Of a DNA stretch of 37,744 nucleotides, positions 9,396 to 15,922 are shown one piece after another. The translations under genes were made by a program, and so were the position numbers. The DNA lies in assembly GCA_021772755.1 (NCBI GenBank), contig JAJFLJ010000276.1, positions 1 to 37,744 of the forward strand, written 5' to 3'. Position 1 is the stretch's first letter. Each line of letters starts with the position of its first letter. The DNA is from Candidatus Sumerlaeota bacterium (GTDB lineage: Bacteria; Sumerlaeota; Sumerlaeia; SLMS01; JAHLLQ01). The notes beneath the pieces are model-generated. The model was not told where the DNA came from. It worked only from the letters and a program-made list of their open reading frames with translations, and did not search any database.

Positions 9396-10408
9396 TGTGC
9401 CTCGCCGGTTTCCATGTCTTTGAACGTTTCTTCCCCCATCATCATCATCATTATTGTTTCCTCCTCCAAGGTCATATGATCGTTCGTTTCGGAGTGGAAC
9501 GGATAGTCCCATCCCTCCGGAGAGAACTTCATCATCTCGTCGAAACGGAAATCGAACCAAGGTATATAGATGGTTCGGAACGGATACCCGTCTTCGTCCA
9601 GCACCGCAGCCCGCCATTCCTCGCCGAACCATCGCTCCATCTCGAACCGAACGTAATCGTCGAAGTTCGACGGGGTCACGTCCCCGAATGCGGGGTGCGA
9701 TGCGGGTCTTGCCTCGTCCAGCGCGCGAAGGTACTGGTAGAAGGCGCTCGCGAGATACGCGAACCACCCGGGCATGGCCAGTTGGTCGGCGAACTGCTCC
9801 TGGAATTCGGCGACTACTTCGTCGCAATCCACGGCGCCGGAATATGCGCAGAAGTAATACGCATCCCAATACCAGGTGGGCATTCTGTCAATATCGGACC
9901 GGACGAGTCGCCGCATCGCCTGCGAAAAGAAGAGAACATGCTTCTGCCTCGCCTCATCGTGCTCGTCCGAGATCAGACCATACCGATATCCTGGATCGAT
10001 GTGCAGATCAACCCCTTCGCTTTCCGCGAGTGCAATGGCTTCGTCGAGGAACTCCGTGTTCTGATACTCGATCGCGAGGTCGAAGAGCTTGGAACCCGTG
10101 TCGCGGAGGAGGTTTGATCGGCTCTCCCCGTCCAGTGTGGCGGACACCTGGAGGATTCTCTCGTAGTACCCCATCACCCGGTCTTCCGGCGAAAGACCCA
10201 TTAGGAGATCGAAGGCTGTTGCGCGAAGTGAGATATCGTAGTCCCCGTATGCGATCTCTTCGATGACCGGGAGCTGCTTTTCCCACTCCTCCGGCGTCCA
10301 TTCCTTGACGTACTTGTCGATCGCCCTCTCCAACCGCTCCTCCGGCGTACGACCGCACCCCGCCGCAAGGAAGAGGCACGCGAACAACACCGCCGCGACG
10401 CGAACCAT
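9392..10408 (-). CDS. Orphan lipoprotein coupled to purL
   Basis: The 338-aa product starts MVRVAAVLFACLFLAAGC, a clear lipoprotein signal with lipobox LAAGC at about residue 18. The mature part is acidic, rich in Tyr, Trp and Phe, and looks mainly helical. It ends in EEETIMMMMMGEETFKDMET. I recognise no domain. Codon usage is less GC-biased than in the purL gene it overlaps by 4 nt, which suggests separate origin or weaker constraint. Its position between purQ and purL, next to a transposase gene and repeats, suggests it came in with the insertion or drifted into the operon. An alternative is a real role tied to nucleotide synthesis, for which there is no evidence. The longer track ORF start at 10816 would run through repeats and is rejected. 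Confidence 0.8.
   Translation of the reverse strand: MVRVAAVLFACLFLAAGCGRTPEERLERAIDKYVKEWTPEEWEKQLPVIEEIAYGDYDISLRATAFDLLMGLSPEDRVMGYYERILQVSATLDGESRSNLLRDTGSKLFDLAIEYQNTEFLDEAIALAESEGVDLHIDPGYRYGLISDEHDEARQKHVLFFSQAMRRLVRSDIDRMPTWYWDAYYFCAYSGAVDCDEVVAEFQEQFADQLAMPGWFAYLASAFYQYLRALDEARPASHPAFGDVTPSNFDDYVRFEMERWFGEEWRAAVLDEDGYPFRTIYIPWFDFRFDEMMKFSPEGWDYPFHSETNDHMTLEEETIMMMMMGEETFKDMETGEAQ
9437..9451 (-). repeat. In-frame ATG trinucleotide run
   Basis: Five consecutive ATG codons (read on the minus strand) encode a Met run near the C-terminus of the orphan lipoprotein, about 14 codons before the purL start. Trinucleotide slippage here would change length without breaking the frame. Confidence 0.8.
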
Positions 10409-10475
10409 CGTACCCCGTGCATTCAATGCTTTGCTCCGCGCGCCCGATTCCATGTTCCGGGCATTCGTCGCCCCG

Positions 10476-10590
10476 CCCCCCGCCTTGGGCGCCGCACGTC
10501 CGCCCTCAACCGCGAAACCTCGCCGCGATCCGCCACCCCCGCCCACGCATCCGGGCCGAGCCTCACCACCCTTCGCCCTCCGACCGAACA
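10476..10590. repeat. Composite repeat unit next to three-hairpin repeat A
   Basis: This segment, containing GCCTTGGGCGCCGCAC and CTCAACCGCGAAACCTCGCC, recurs with few differences at 11421-11531. Its second half (CCACGCATCCGGGCC...) recurs at 11577-11644. In two of the three cases it directly precedes the three-hairpin repeat. The arrangement suggests a longer duplicated unit, about 200 bp, of which 11421-11531 is a truncated copy. Confidence 0.65.
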
Positions 10591-10680
10591 GAGCCCGAAG
10601 GGCTCGGCTGATGTTAGCCCGGGGCTTCAGCCCCGGGTAACCCGCCGCCCCCCGATCCGAGTCCCGGAGGGACGACTGAA
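10591..10680 (+). repeat. Three-hairpin repeat, copy A
   Basis: This is a 90-bp element with three short palindromes. H1 is GAGCCC-GAA-GGGCTC (10591-10605), H2 is CCCGGGGCTTCAGCCCCGGG (10618-10637), and H3 is GTCCC-GGA-GGGAC (10661-10673). GGCTGATGTTA joins H1 and H2, and the element ends in GACTGAA. The transposase stop codon lies 17 nt further on. Full copies are at 11161-11251 (inverted), 11645-11734, 29907-29996 and 31259-31346. Confidence 0.85.
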
Positions 10681-10697
10681 TCCGCGAATCCAGGAAT

Positions 10698-11144
10698 TCA
10701 AACATGCCGTTCATCGTACTCGATCCCGTGGCGTTCCAAAAAATCGACGTACTCGTCGCGAAACGACCTCGCCCGATGATGCTCTTCCTGGCTCTCGATG
10801 TACCGCCGCGTCGCATCCAGGCCCGAGACGCCGATGCTGAACGCTCCGAACCCCGCCTGCCACCGGAATTCGCCCGGCTGGTCGAATGTCTCGTTCAACC
10901 ACTTCGACGACCCGCCCTTCAACAACTGCACCGCCTTCGACACTGCCATCGTCGTCGGTACCCGCAAGAGGACATGCACATGGTCCGCCGTTCCACCGGC
11001 GACGACGACATCGAAACCGTTCGTCTGGGCGATTCCGCCGAGGTACGGATACAGCCTCTCGCGCATGGGCGGCGTCAGCACCGCCTCGCGGTTGCGCGTG
11101 GAAAAGACCACATGGACGTGAATCGAGGAATAGGAATCGGACAT
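10698..11144 (-). CDS. REP-associated tyrosine transposase (Y1, TnpA_IS200-like)
   Basis: This 148-aa protein begins MSDSYSSIHVHVVFSTRNRE, typical of the transposase_17 / TnpA superfamily. The HUH metal motif is in TADHVHVLL. The conserved GGSSKWLNETF segment follows, and the likely nucleophile is the Tyr in RRYIESQEEHH. In this family the enzyme cuts and rejoins single-stranded DNA at palindromic sequences. I chose ATG at 11144 over the track start at 11264, because the extra 40 residues are the translated repeat B. The start has only a weak ribosome binding site. The gene appears intact. Confidence 0.93.
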   Translation of the reverse strand: MSDSYSSIHVHVVFSTRNREAVLTPPMRERLYPYLGGIAQTNGFDVVVAGGTADHVHVLLRVPTTMAVSKAVQLLKGGSSKWLNETFDQPGEFRWQAGFGAFSIGVSGLDATRRYIESQEEHHRARSFRDEYVDFLERHGIEYDERHV

Positions 11145-11160
11145 AATCGGCCGTCGCTTC

Positions 11161-11251
11161 TTCAGCCGTCCCTCCGGGACTCGGTCGTACTTCGCGCTCA
11201 CCGACCCGGCACTGAAGTGCCGGGCTAACATCAGCCGAGCCCTGCGGGCTC
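11161..11251 (-). repeat. Three-hairpin repeat, copy B (inverted)
   Basis: This is the inverted partner of copy A on the 5' side of the transposase gene. Its central palindrome AGCCCGGCACTGAAGTGCCG... differs from copy A at paired positions on both arms, so pairing is kept. H1 has a GCA loop in place of GAA. The gap from 11252 to 11420 that follows shows no gene or other element I can name. Confidence 0.85.
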
Positions 11252-11420
11252 TGTCTTGCTCCAATGCCGGGCGTTACCGGCGTGGCAAAGTCTTCGAAAC
11301 GAACGAAACCCCAGGACCGCCGTATATCCCCGGGCCGCACACACGCCCCCGACCACATCCTCCTGGCAAGTCCGACCAATCTTCGCCGTACGGGCGAACA
11401 AACCCCGTGGAATCGTCGCC

Positions 11421-11531
11421 TCGCCCCCCCGCCTTGGGCGCCGCACCTCCGCCCTCAACCGCGAAACCTCGCCAAGCTCCACCACCCCCGTCCACGCATC
11501 CTGGCCGAGCCCGATCACCCTTCGCACCCCG
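11421..11531. repeat. Truncated composite repeat unit
   Basis: It matches 10476-10590 closely at its start, then breaks off in TTCGCACCCC without reaching the three-hairpin part. A further partial copy, 11577-11644, directly joins hairpin repeat C. No coding sequence is evident between 11252 and 11737. Confidence 0.6.
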
Positions 11532-11644
11532 AACGAATACGTTCTGCGCATTCAGCACTCCGCTACTTGCGCTCGGCGGAACACGACCACCCCCGTCCAC
11601 GCATCCGGGCCAAGTCTCATCACCCTTCGCCCTCCGGCCGAACA

Positions 11645-11734
11645 GAGCCCGAAGGGCTCGGCTGATGTTAGCCCGGGGCTTCAGCCCCGGGTAACCCGCC
11701 GCCCCCCGATCCGAGTCCTGGAGGGACGACTGAA
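11645..11734 (+). repeat. Three-hairpin repeat, copy C
   Basis: This is a 90-bp copy nearly identical to A, including the CCCGGGGC central stem. It ends 3 bp before the purQ stop codon (11738). Lying just after purQ on the transcribed minus strand, it could act as an mRNA 3' structure separating purSQ from the downstream genes. Confidence 0.85.
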
Positions 11735-11737
11735 CCC

Positions 11738-12448
11738 TCACGCCCCCGCCCCCGTCTTCACGGCATTCGCGTCCATCGCCTTCAGGATATTCAACCCGTC
11801 CGTCCCTCCGACCAAATACTCCACCGCCCGTTCCGGGTGCGGCATCATCCCGAGCACGTTCCCGCGCTCGTTCGTCACTCCCGCGATGTTCATGACCGAC
11901 CCGTTCGGATTCGTCCCCACTTCCACGCCGCCGTCCGCGTCGCTGTACGCGAACAACGTCTGCCGCCCCGCCGCCTCCGCCTGGTCCGCCGGCACGTAGT
12001 AGTTCCCATAGCCGTGCGCCATCGGGATGCGGATGACGTCGCCCTCTTTCAGAAACCCGTCGGTGAACGGCGAACCGTTCCGCGCCGTCCGCAGATACAC
12101 GTCCATGCACCGAAACCGCAGCGACGCGTTCTTCATCAGCGCACCCGGCAACAGACCCGCCTCGCACAGCACCTGGAACCCGTTGCACACGCCGATGATC
12201 AGCGTCCCCTTCGCCGCGTGTTCCTTGACCGAACGCATCACCGGCGACATCGCCGCCAGCGAACCCGCCCGCAGATAGTCGCCGTACGAAAAACCGCCCG
12301 GAATCGCGATGCAGTCCACATCCTCCGGCACCGCGTCCTTGTGCCAGACCTCGACCACCTCGCGCTCCAGCACGTCCCGCACCGCGTGGACGAAGTCCTG
12401 GTCGCAGTTCGAACCGGGAAAGACGACGACGGCCCAGCGCGCGCTCAC
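11738..12448 (-). CDS. purQ: Phosphoribosylformylglycinamidine synthase, glutaminase subunit
   Basis: PurQ (236 aa) is a class I glutamine amidotransferase that feeds ammonia to PurL. It has FPGSNCDQD, GGFSYGDYLRAGSLA, the nucleophile Cys in IIGVCNGFQVL, and the His-Glu pair in MMPHPERAVE. The start is GTG at 12448 within GTGA, overlapping the purS stop by 4 nt. Its 3' end abuts repeat C. In most bacteria purL follows immediately; here a transposase element and a lipoprotein gene intervene. Confidence 0.96.
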   Translation of the reverse strand: MSARWAVVVFPGSNCDQDFVHAVRDVLEREVVEVWHKDAVPEDVDCIAIPGGFSYGDYLRAGSLAAMSPVMRSVKEHAAKGTLIIGVCNGFQVLCEAGLLPGALMKNASLRFRCMDVYLRTARNGSPFTDGFLKEGDVIRIPMAHGYGNYYVPADQAEAAGRQTLFAYSDADGGVEVGTNPNGSVMNIAGVTNERGNVLGMMPHPERAVEYLVGGTDGLNILKAMDANAVKTGAGA

Positions 12449-12693
12449 GACTCCACCACTTCCCACGAGTAGTCCTCCAGCAGCGGATTGCTCAGAGTCT
12501 CCCCGCACAGTCTCTCGATTTCGTCCCGCGCCGAATCCGCATCCGCCGCGTCGATCTCCAGATAGAACGACTTGCCGACCCGCACCCCGGCGACGACGTC
12601 GTGCCCCGCCCCGCGAACCGCTTCGCGAATGGCCTGGCCCTGCACGTCCATGATGTCCGGGCGCAAATGCACGAGAACGTGGACCTTCAGCAT
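12445..12693 (-). CDS. purS: Phosphoribosylformylglycinamidine synthase, PurS subunit
   Basis: This small 82-aa protein bridges PurQ and PurL in the FGAM synthase complex. The sequence MLKVHVLVHLRPDIMDVQGQ followed by VRVGKSFYLEI and ERLCGETLSNPLLEDY is typical of PurS. ATG at 12693 is chosen over the 29-residue longer track start because family members begin at this point. The upstream gap to the glycosyltransferase stop is 106 nt with no clear promoter or terminator. No purC is seen. Confidence 0.94.
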   Translation of the reverse strand: MLKVHVLVHLRPDIMDVQGQAIREAVRGAGHDVVAGVRVGKSFYLEIDAADADSARDEIERLCGETLSNPLLEDYSWEVVES

Positions 12694-12799
12694 ATGTTTG
12701 GGTTCCGGAAAGAAGAGTCGTCCGCCGCGACCAGCCTGCGGACGCGGGGACGCTGACCACGCCGGCGCGCCCGGGTCCACCCGAGAGTTGGAGAGATTC

Positions 12800-13981
12800 T
12801 TACCCCGCGCGCGAGCCCCCGACGACCCTCAGGTACAGCCTCTCGTGCCCCTCTACCACGCGTTCCGGCGAGAACCGCCGATCCGCCCGCCGGCGCCCCG
12901 CCTCCCCAGGCCCGCTCCCCGCCGAAACCGCTTCCAGAATCGCTGCCGCCAACTCCTCCGGCGACCGCGGCCGCACCAGCCACCCCGTCCCGCCATCCAC
13001 CACCGCCTCCCCCGTCCCGCCGACATCCGTCGCCACCACCGCCAGACCCGCCGCCATGCCCTCCAGCACCGCGCTCGGAAACCCCTCCTCGCGCGACGGA
13101 TGAACCAGCAAATCCGCCCCCATCAGCAGCGACGGCACATCCCCCCGGGGTCCCGCCAGAATCGCGTTCCGCCCCAGGTCGTGCTCCCGGATACGAGCCG
13201 CGATCTCCCGCCGCGCCCCCCCGTCCCGGCCCGCCACCACCAGAACCGCCCTTCGGTGTACCGAGACCACGACCTTCCACGCGTCCACCAGATCGCCGAC
13301 TCCCTTGTAAGGGAACAGGTTGCACACGCACACCGCCACGAACTCCGGCTCGAACGCCAGCCCGAAGGCATGGCGGAAATCCGTCGGGGCGGCCTGGCGA
13401 ATCGCCTCCCCGTCCACTGCGCTATGGATCACCGCGACCCGTGGGCGCTCCAGGTTGCGTTCCCGCGCGACCACATCCTTGGCCACCGCCCGCGAATTGC
13501 ACACGACCGCCCGCGTCATGCCGTTGTATGCGTTCTGCACCCATTGCTTCCAGGGCGATGCGTCCTTGTACAGTCCCAGGCTCTGCCGTGTCGTCACGAA
13601 CGCCCCCGGCGCCCCCAGGCCCTTTGCTGCCGCCGCCCACGCCTCCGCCTCGAACAACCACGCGTGCACCACGTCCGGACGGAACTCCCGCAGCACCCGG
13701 ATCGTCCGCGCCATCGCCGCCGGCAGGCGAATCTTCCCTCCGGCGTCGTACCACGGGCGCAGCAAAGGCACCCGCAGCTCCGTCACCTCGACGCCCTCCC
13801 GCCGCAAATCCCCCGCGCGCTCCAGCCCCTCCGACCGCAGCAACAGCACCGCCACCGAATGCCCGCGCCGCCTCAGCCCCCGCGCCAGCATTGCCAGATT
13901 CGCCTCTGCGCCCCCTCTTGCCAGAGAGCCGATCACCATCGCGATTCGCAGAGGTCGCTCCCGGGTCGCCAAAACGCGCAT
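12800..13981 (-). CDS. Glycosyltransferase, GT4 family
   Basis: The 393-aa protein has the GT-B layout. The N-terminal domain opens with RIAMVIGSLARGGAEANLAML, a glycine-rich acceptor-side loop usual in group 1 transferases. The C-terminal donor domain includes CNLFPYKGVGDLVDAW, ADLLVHPSREEGFPSAVLEG and the E-x7-E motif. It transfers a sugar from a nucleotide-sugar donor, probably in polysaccharide or lipid glycosylation at the cytoplasmic face. The substrate cannot be told. ATG at 13981 is preceded by GAGG; the longer track start is unsupported. It lies upstream of purS on the same strand and is divergent from the next lipoprotein gene, so the 13982-14077 gap probably holds promoters for both directions. 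Confidence 0.9.
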   Translation of the reverse strand: MRVLATRERPLRIAMVIGSLARGGAEANLAMLARGLRRRGHSVAVLLLRSEGLERAGDLRREGVEVTELRVPLLRPWYDAGGKIRLPAAMARTIRVLREFRPDVVHAWLFEAEAWAAAAKGLGAPGAFVTTRQSLGLYKDASPWKQWVQNAYNGMTRAVVCNSRAVAKDVVARERNLERPRVAVIHSAVDGEAIRQAAPTDFRHAFGLAFEPEFVAVCVCNLFPYKGVGDLVDAWKVVVSVHRRAVLVVAGRDGGARREIAARIREHDLGRNAILAGPRGDVPSLLMGADLLVHPSREEGFPSAVLEGMAAGLAVVATDVGGTGEAVVDGGTGWLVRPRSPEELAAAILEAVSAGSGPGEAGRRRADRRFSPERVVEGHERLYLRVVGGSRAG

Positions 13982-14077
13982 TGCCTCGCCATCGAAGAAT
14001 GCCCCAGCCTTCTCCAACACGCTCCCGGCTGCAAACGCTATGAGCGCGTACCACTCGCCCCCGACGGGAAAGCCCCC

Positions 14078-14509
14078 ATGTCCCGCATTCTTTCGATTTC
14101 CGCGATTCTTCTCGCGACGCTCCTCGCCGCCGCCTGTTCCGGCGCTCCCGAAGAACGCGCCCCGGCGAAGACCACCGACGTTGTCCAATGGCCCCAGGTG
14201 CGCGCCCTCGACGACGTCACCCACCGTCTCAAGGCCGCCGCCGAGTCCGGCACCCGCGAGGAAATCCTCGCCCTGGCCACCGAGTGGGCCGAAGCCGTCC
14301 GCGCGGTCGCAGGCGAGAAGATGCCCGCCGACGTCGCGAACCCCGAACAGGTTCGCGTCCACCTCGATGAGGTCCGCAGCCTCGCCCGCCTCATCACCAC
14401 GGCCGAAGTCATGCCCGACGAGAGCCTCCGCAAACTCGTCGCCGGATTCTCCTCGCCCGTCCACAACCTCACGGACGCGGCTGGTCTTCCCCATTTGTTG
14501 GAAGACTGA
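14078..14509 (+). CDS. Small lipoprotein of unknown function
   Basis: The 143-aa product begins MSRILSISAILLATLLAAAC, a clear lipoprotein signal with Cys at residue 20. The mature region is acidic and helical, with Glu/Ala-rich stretches such as THRLKAAAESGTREEI and VHLDEVRSLARLI. No family is recognised. The C-terminal half resembles helical-bundle periplasmic proteins only in general character. It lies 162 nt before the RND adaptor gene on the same strand and might be co-transcribed. The long track ORF starting at 12572 is a shadow of the glycosyltransferase. Confidence 0.75.
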   Translation: MSRILSISAILLATLLAAACSGAPEERAPAKTTDVVQWPQVRALDDVTHRLKAAAESGTREEILALATEWAEAVRAVAGEKMPADVANPEQVRVHLDEVRSLARLITTAEVMPDESLRKLVAGFSSPVHNLTDAAGLPHLLED

Positions 14510-14671
14510 CCCGGTATCGCGCGACCTTCCCTGCTCCGCATGGCACTGAAATCGCTCCCGTCGTTGCGTTCGGCAGGAACGACGGAAACGCGAGCCCCCC
14601 TCGTAAGTCCTTCGCAATCAATCGCCACTGAGCCACACCGTATGAATATGGTACGATTCAAGACGAGGGCC

Positions 14672-15919
14672 ATGCGTATCAGCTTTGCCCTCGCCACTCT
14701 CATGTTCGCCGAAATCTCAGCACACGCGCAGGACCCCGAAGCCCAGGGCCCGCCTCCCGCCAATGTCGATGCGTCTCCCGTCGTCGCCGAGAGAATCCGC
14801 GACACCATCACTCTCACCGGCAGCATCGTCACCCGCCGCGCGTCCGAAGTCTCCGCCGAAGTCAGTGCCCGCGTCGCGGAAGTCCTCGCCGACGCCGGCG
14901 ACTACGTCGAGAAGGGCCAGGTCCTTGCCCGTCTTCGCGCCGAGCCCGTCCGCCTCCAGATCGACGAAGCCCGCGGGCAGCTCGCCATCGAAGAGGCCAA
15001 GCTCGCCGAACTCCTCAACGGCTCGCGCGCCGAAGACATCGAAATCGAGCGCGCCCAGGCCGAAGAGGCCCGCGCCGCTCTCGAACTCGCCACCCTCGAC
15101 GAAGACCGCGCCCGCGAACTCTTCGAGACGAAGGTCGTCTCCGACAGCGAATACGACCGCGCCCGCACCTCCAAACTCGGCCGCAAGGCCGCCTGGGAAC
15201 GCGAGCAGGCCCAGTACGAGCGCACGAAGAACGGCCCCCGCGCCGAAGAGATCGCCTCCCAGCGCGGCGAAGTCGAAGCCGCCGCCGCCAAGGTCGCCCA
15301 GTACGCCGACATGCTCGAGCGCCACGAAATCCGCGCACCCTACAACGGCGTCCTCGGCGCCAAGCTCGTCGAGGCCGGCCAGTGGGTCACTCCCGGCACC
15401 ACGGCCTTCACCATCGCCGAACTCGACGTTCTCCGCGTCGAGGTCAAGGTCCCCGAGCGCCACTTCAACGACGTCGCTCCCGGCACCCCCGCCCGCGTCA
15501 TGATCGACGCCGTCCCCGGCAAGCTCGTCGACGCCACCATCTCCCATCGCATTCCCCTCGCCAACGAAGCCTCCCGCACCTTTCCCGTCCGCGTCGAGTT
15601 TCCCAACGCCGACCTCTCCGTCGCCCCGGGAATGTTCGCCCGCGCCACCTTCGAGATCGGCCCCGAGGACGAAGAGCCCTCCATCCTCGTTCCCCGCGAC
15701 GCCATTGTCATGTCCCCCGACCGCTCCCAGTCCGTCTGGGTCGTTCGCGACGGCGACGCCGGCCCTGCCGCCTTTCCCGAGACCGTCGAGACGGGCCGCT
15801 CCTGGAAAGGATCCATCGAGGTTCTTTCCGAAGGACTTCGGCCTGGCGACCGCGTCATCGTGCGCGGCAACGAACGCCTCTTTCCCTCCCAGCCCGTCAA
15901 CGTTCGCGAAGGACAGTAA
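14672..15919 (+). CDS. RND efflux periplasmic adaptor (membrane fusion protein)
   Basis: This 415-aa adaptor links an inner-membrane RND pump to an outer-membrane channel. ATG at 14672 has GAGG 5 nt upstream and gives a Sec signal ending in SAHA-Q. The order is N-terminal beta strand, lipoyl half-motif (EVLADAGDYVEKGQVLARL), a long coiled coil rich in Ala/Glu/Arg (about 95-205), second lipoyl half (HEIRAPYNGVLGAKLVEAG), beta barrel (VEVKVPERHFNDVAPG) and a membrane-proximal domain. The RND gene follows after 3 nt. No TolC-type gene is seen nearby, so the pair must borrow an outer-membrane partner encoded elsewhere. Three in-frame ATGs exist upstream of the chosen one. Confidence 0.93.
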   Translation: MRISFALATLMFAEISAHAQDPEAQGPPPANVDASPVVAERIRDTITLTGSIVTRRASEVSAEVSARVAEVLADAGDYVEKGQVLARLRAEPVRLQIDEARGQLAIEEAKLAELLNGSRAEDIEIERAQAEEARAALELATLDEDRARELFETKVVSDSEYDRARTSKLGRKAAWEREQAQYERTKNGPRAEEIASQRGEVEAAAAKVAQYADMLERHEIRAPYNGVLGAKLVEAGQWVTPGTTAFTIAELDVLRVEVKVPERHFNDVAPGTPARVMIDAVPGKLVDATISHRIPLANEASRTFPVRVEFPNADLSVAPGMFARATFEIGPEDEEPSILVPRDAIVMSPDRSQSVWVVRDGDAGPAAFPETVETGRSWKGSIEVLSEGLRPGDRVIVRGNERLFPSQPVNVREGQ

Positions 15920-15922
15920 CCC

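Larger units (their letters stand above)
10591..11251 (-). mobile_element. IS200/IS605-like (RAYT) element with inverted flanking repeats
   Basis: A single Y1-transposase gene (10698-11144) is bracketed by inverted copies A and B of the three-hairpin repeat, each 16-17 nt from the coding sequence with the GACTGAA end facing inward. There is no tnpB. This layout is what is known for REP-associated tyrosine transposases, which act on palindromic REP sequences. Three more repeat copies elsewhere in the window lack a transposase and look like non-autonomous derivatives. The insertion separates purSQ from purL. Confidence 0.75.

Noticed and set aside
11231-12188. Minus-strand ORFs of 106 and 304 aa between the transposase and purQ
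   Set aside because: They translate repeats (ANISRALRALFGRRAKG-like) and a wrong frame of purQ.
12572-14077. Upstream part of the 645-aa plus-strand ORF
   Set aside because: It is the shadow of the GT4 gene. Only the part from ATG 14078, with a lipoprotein signal, is a real gene.
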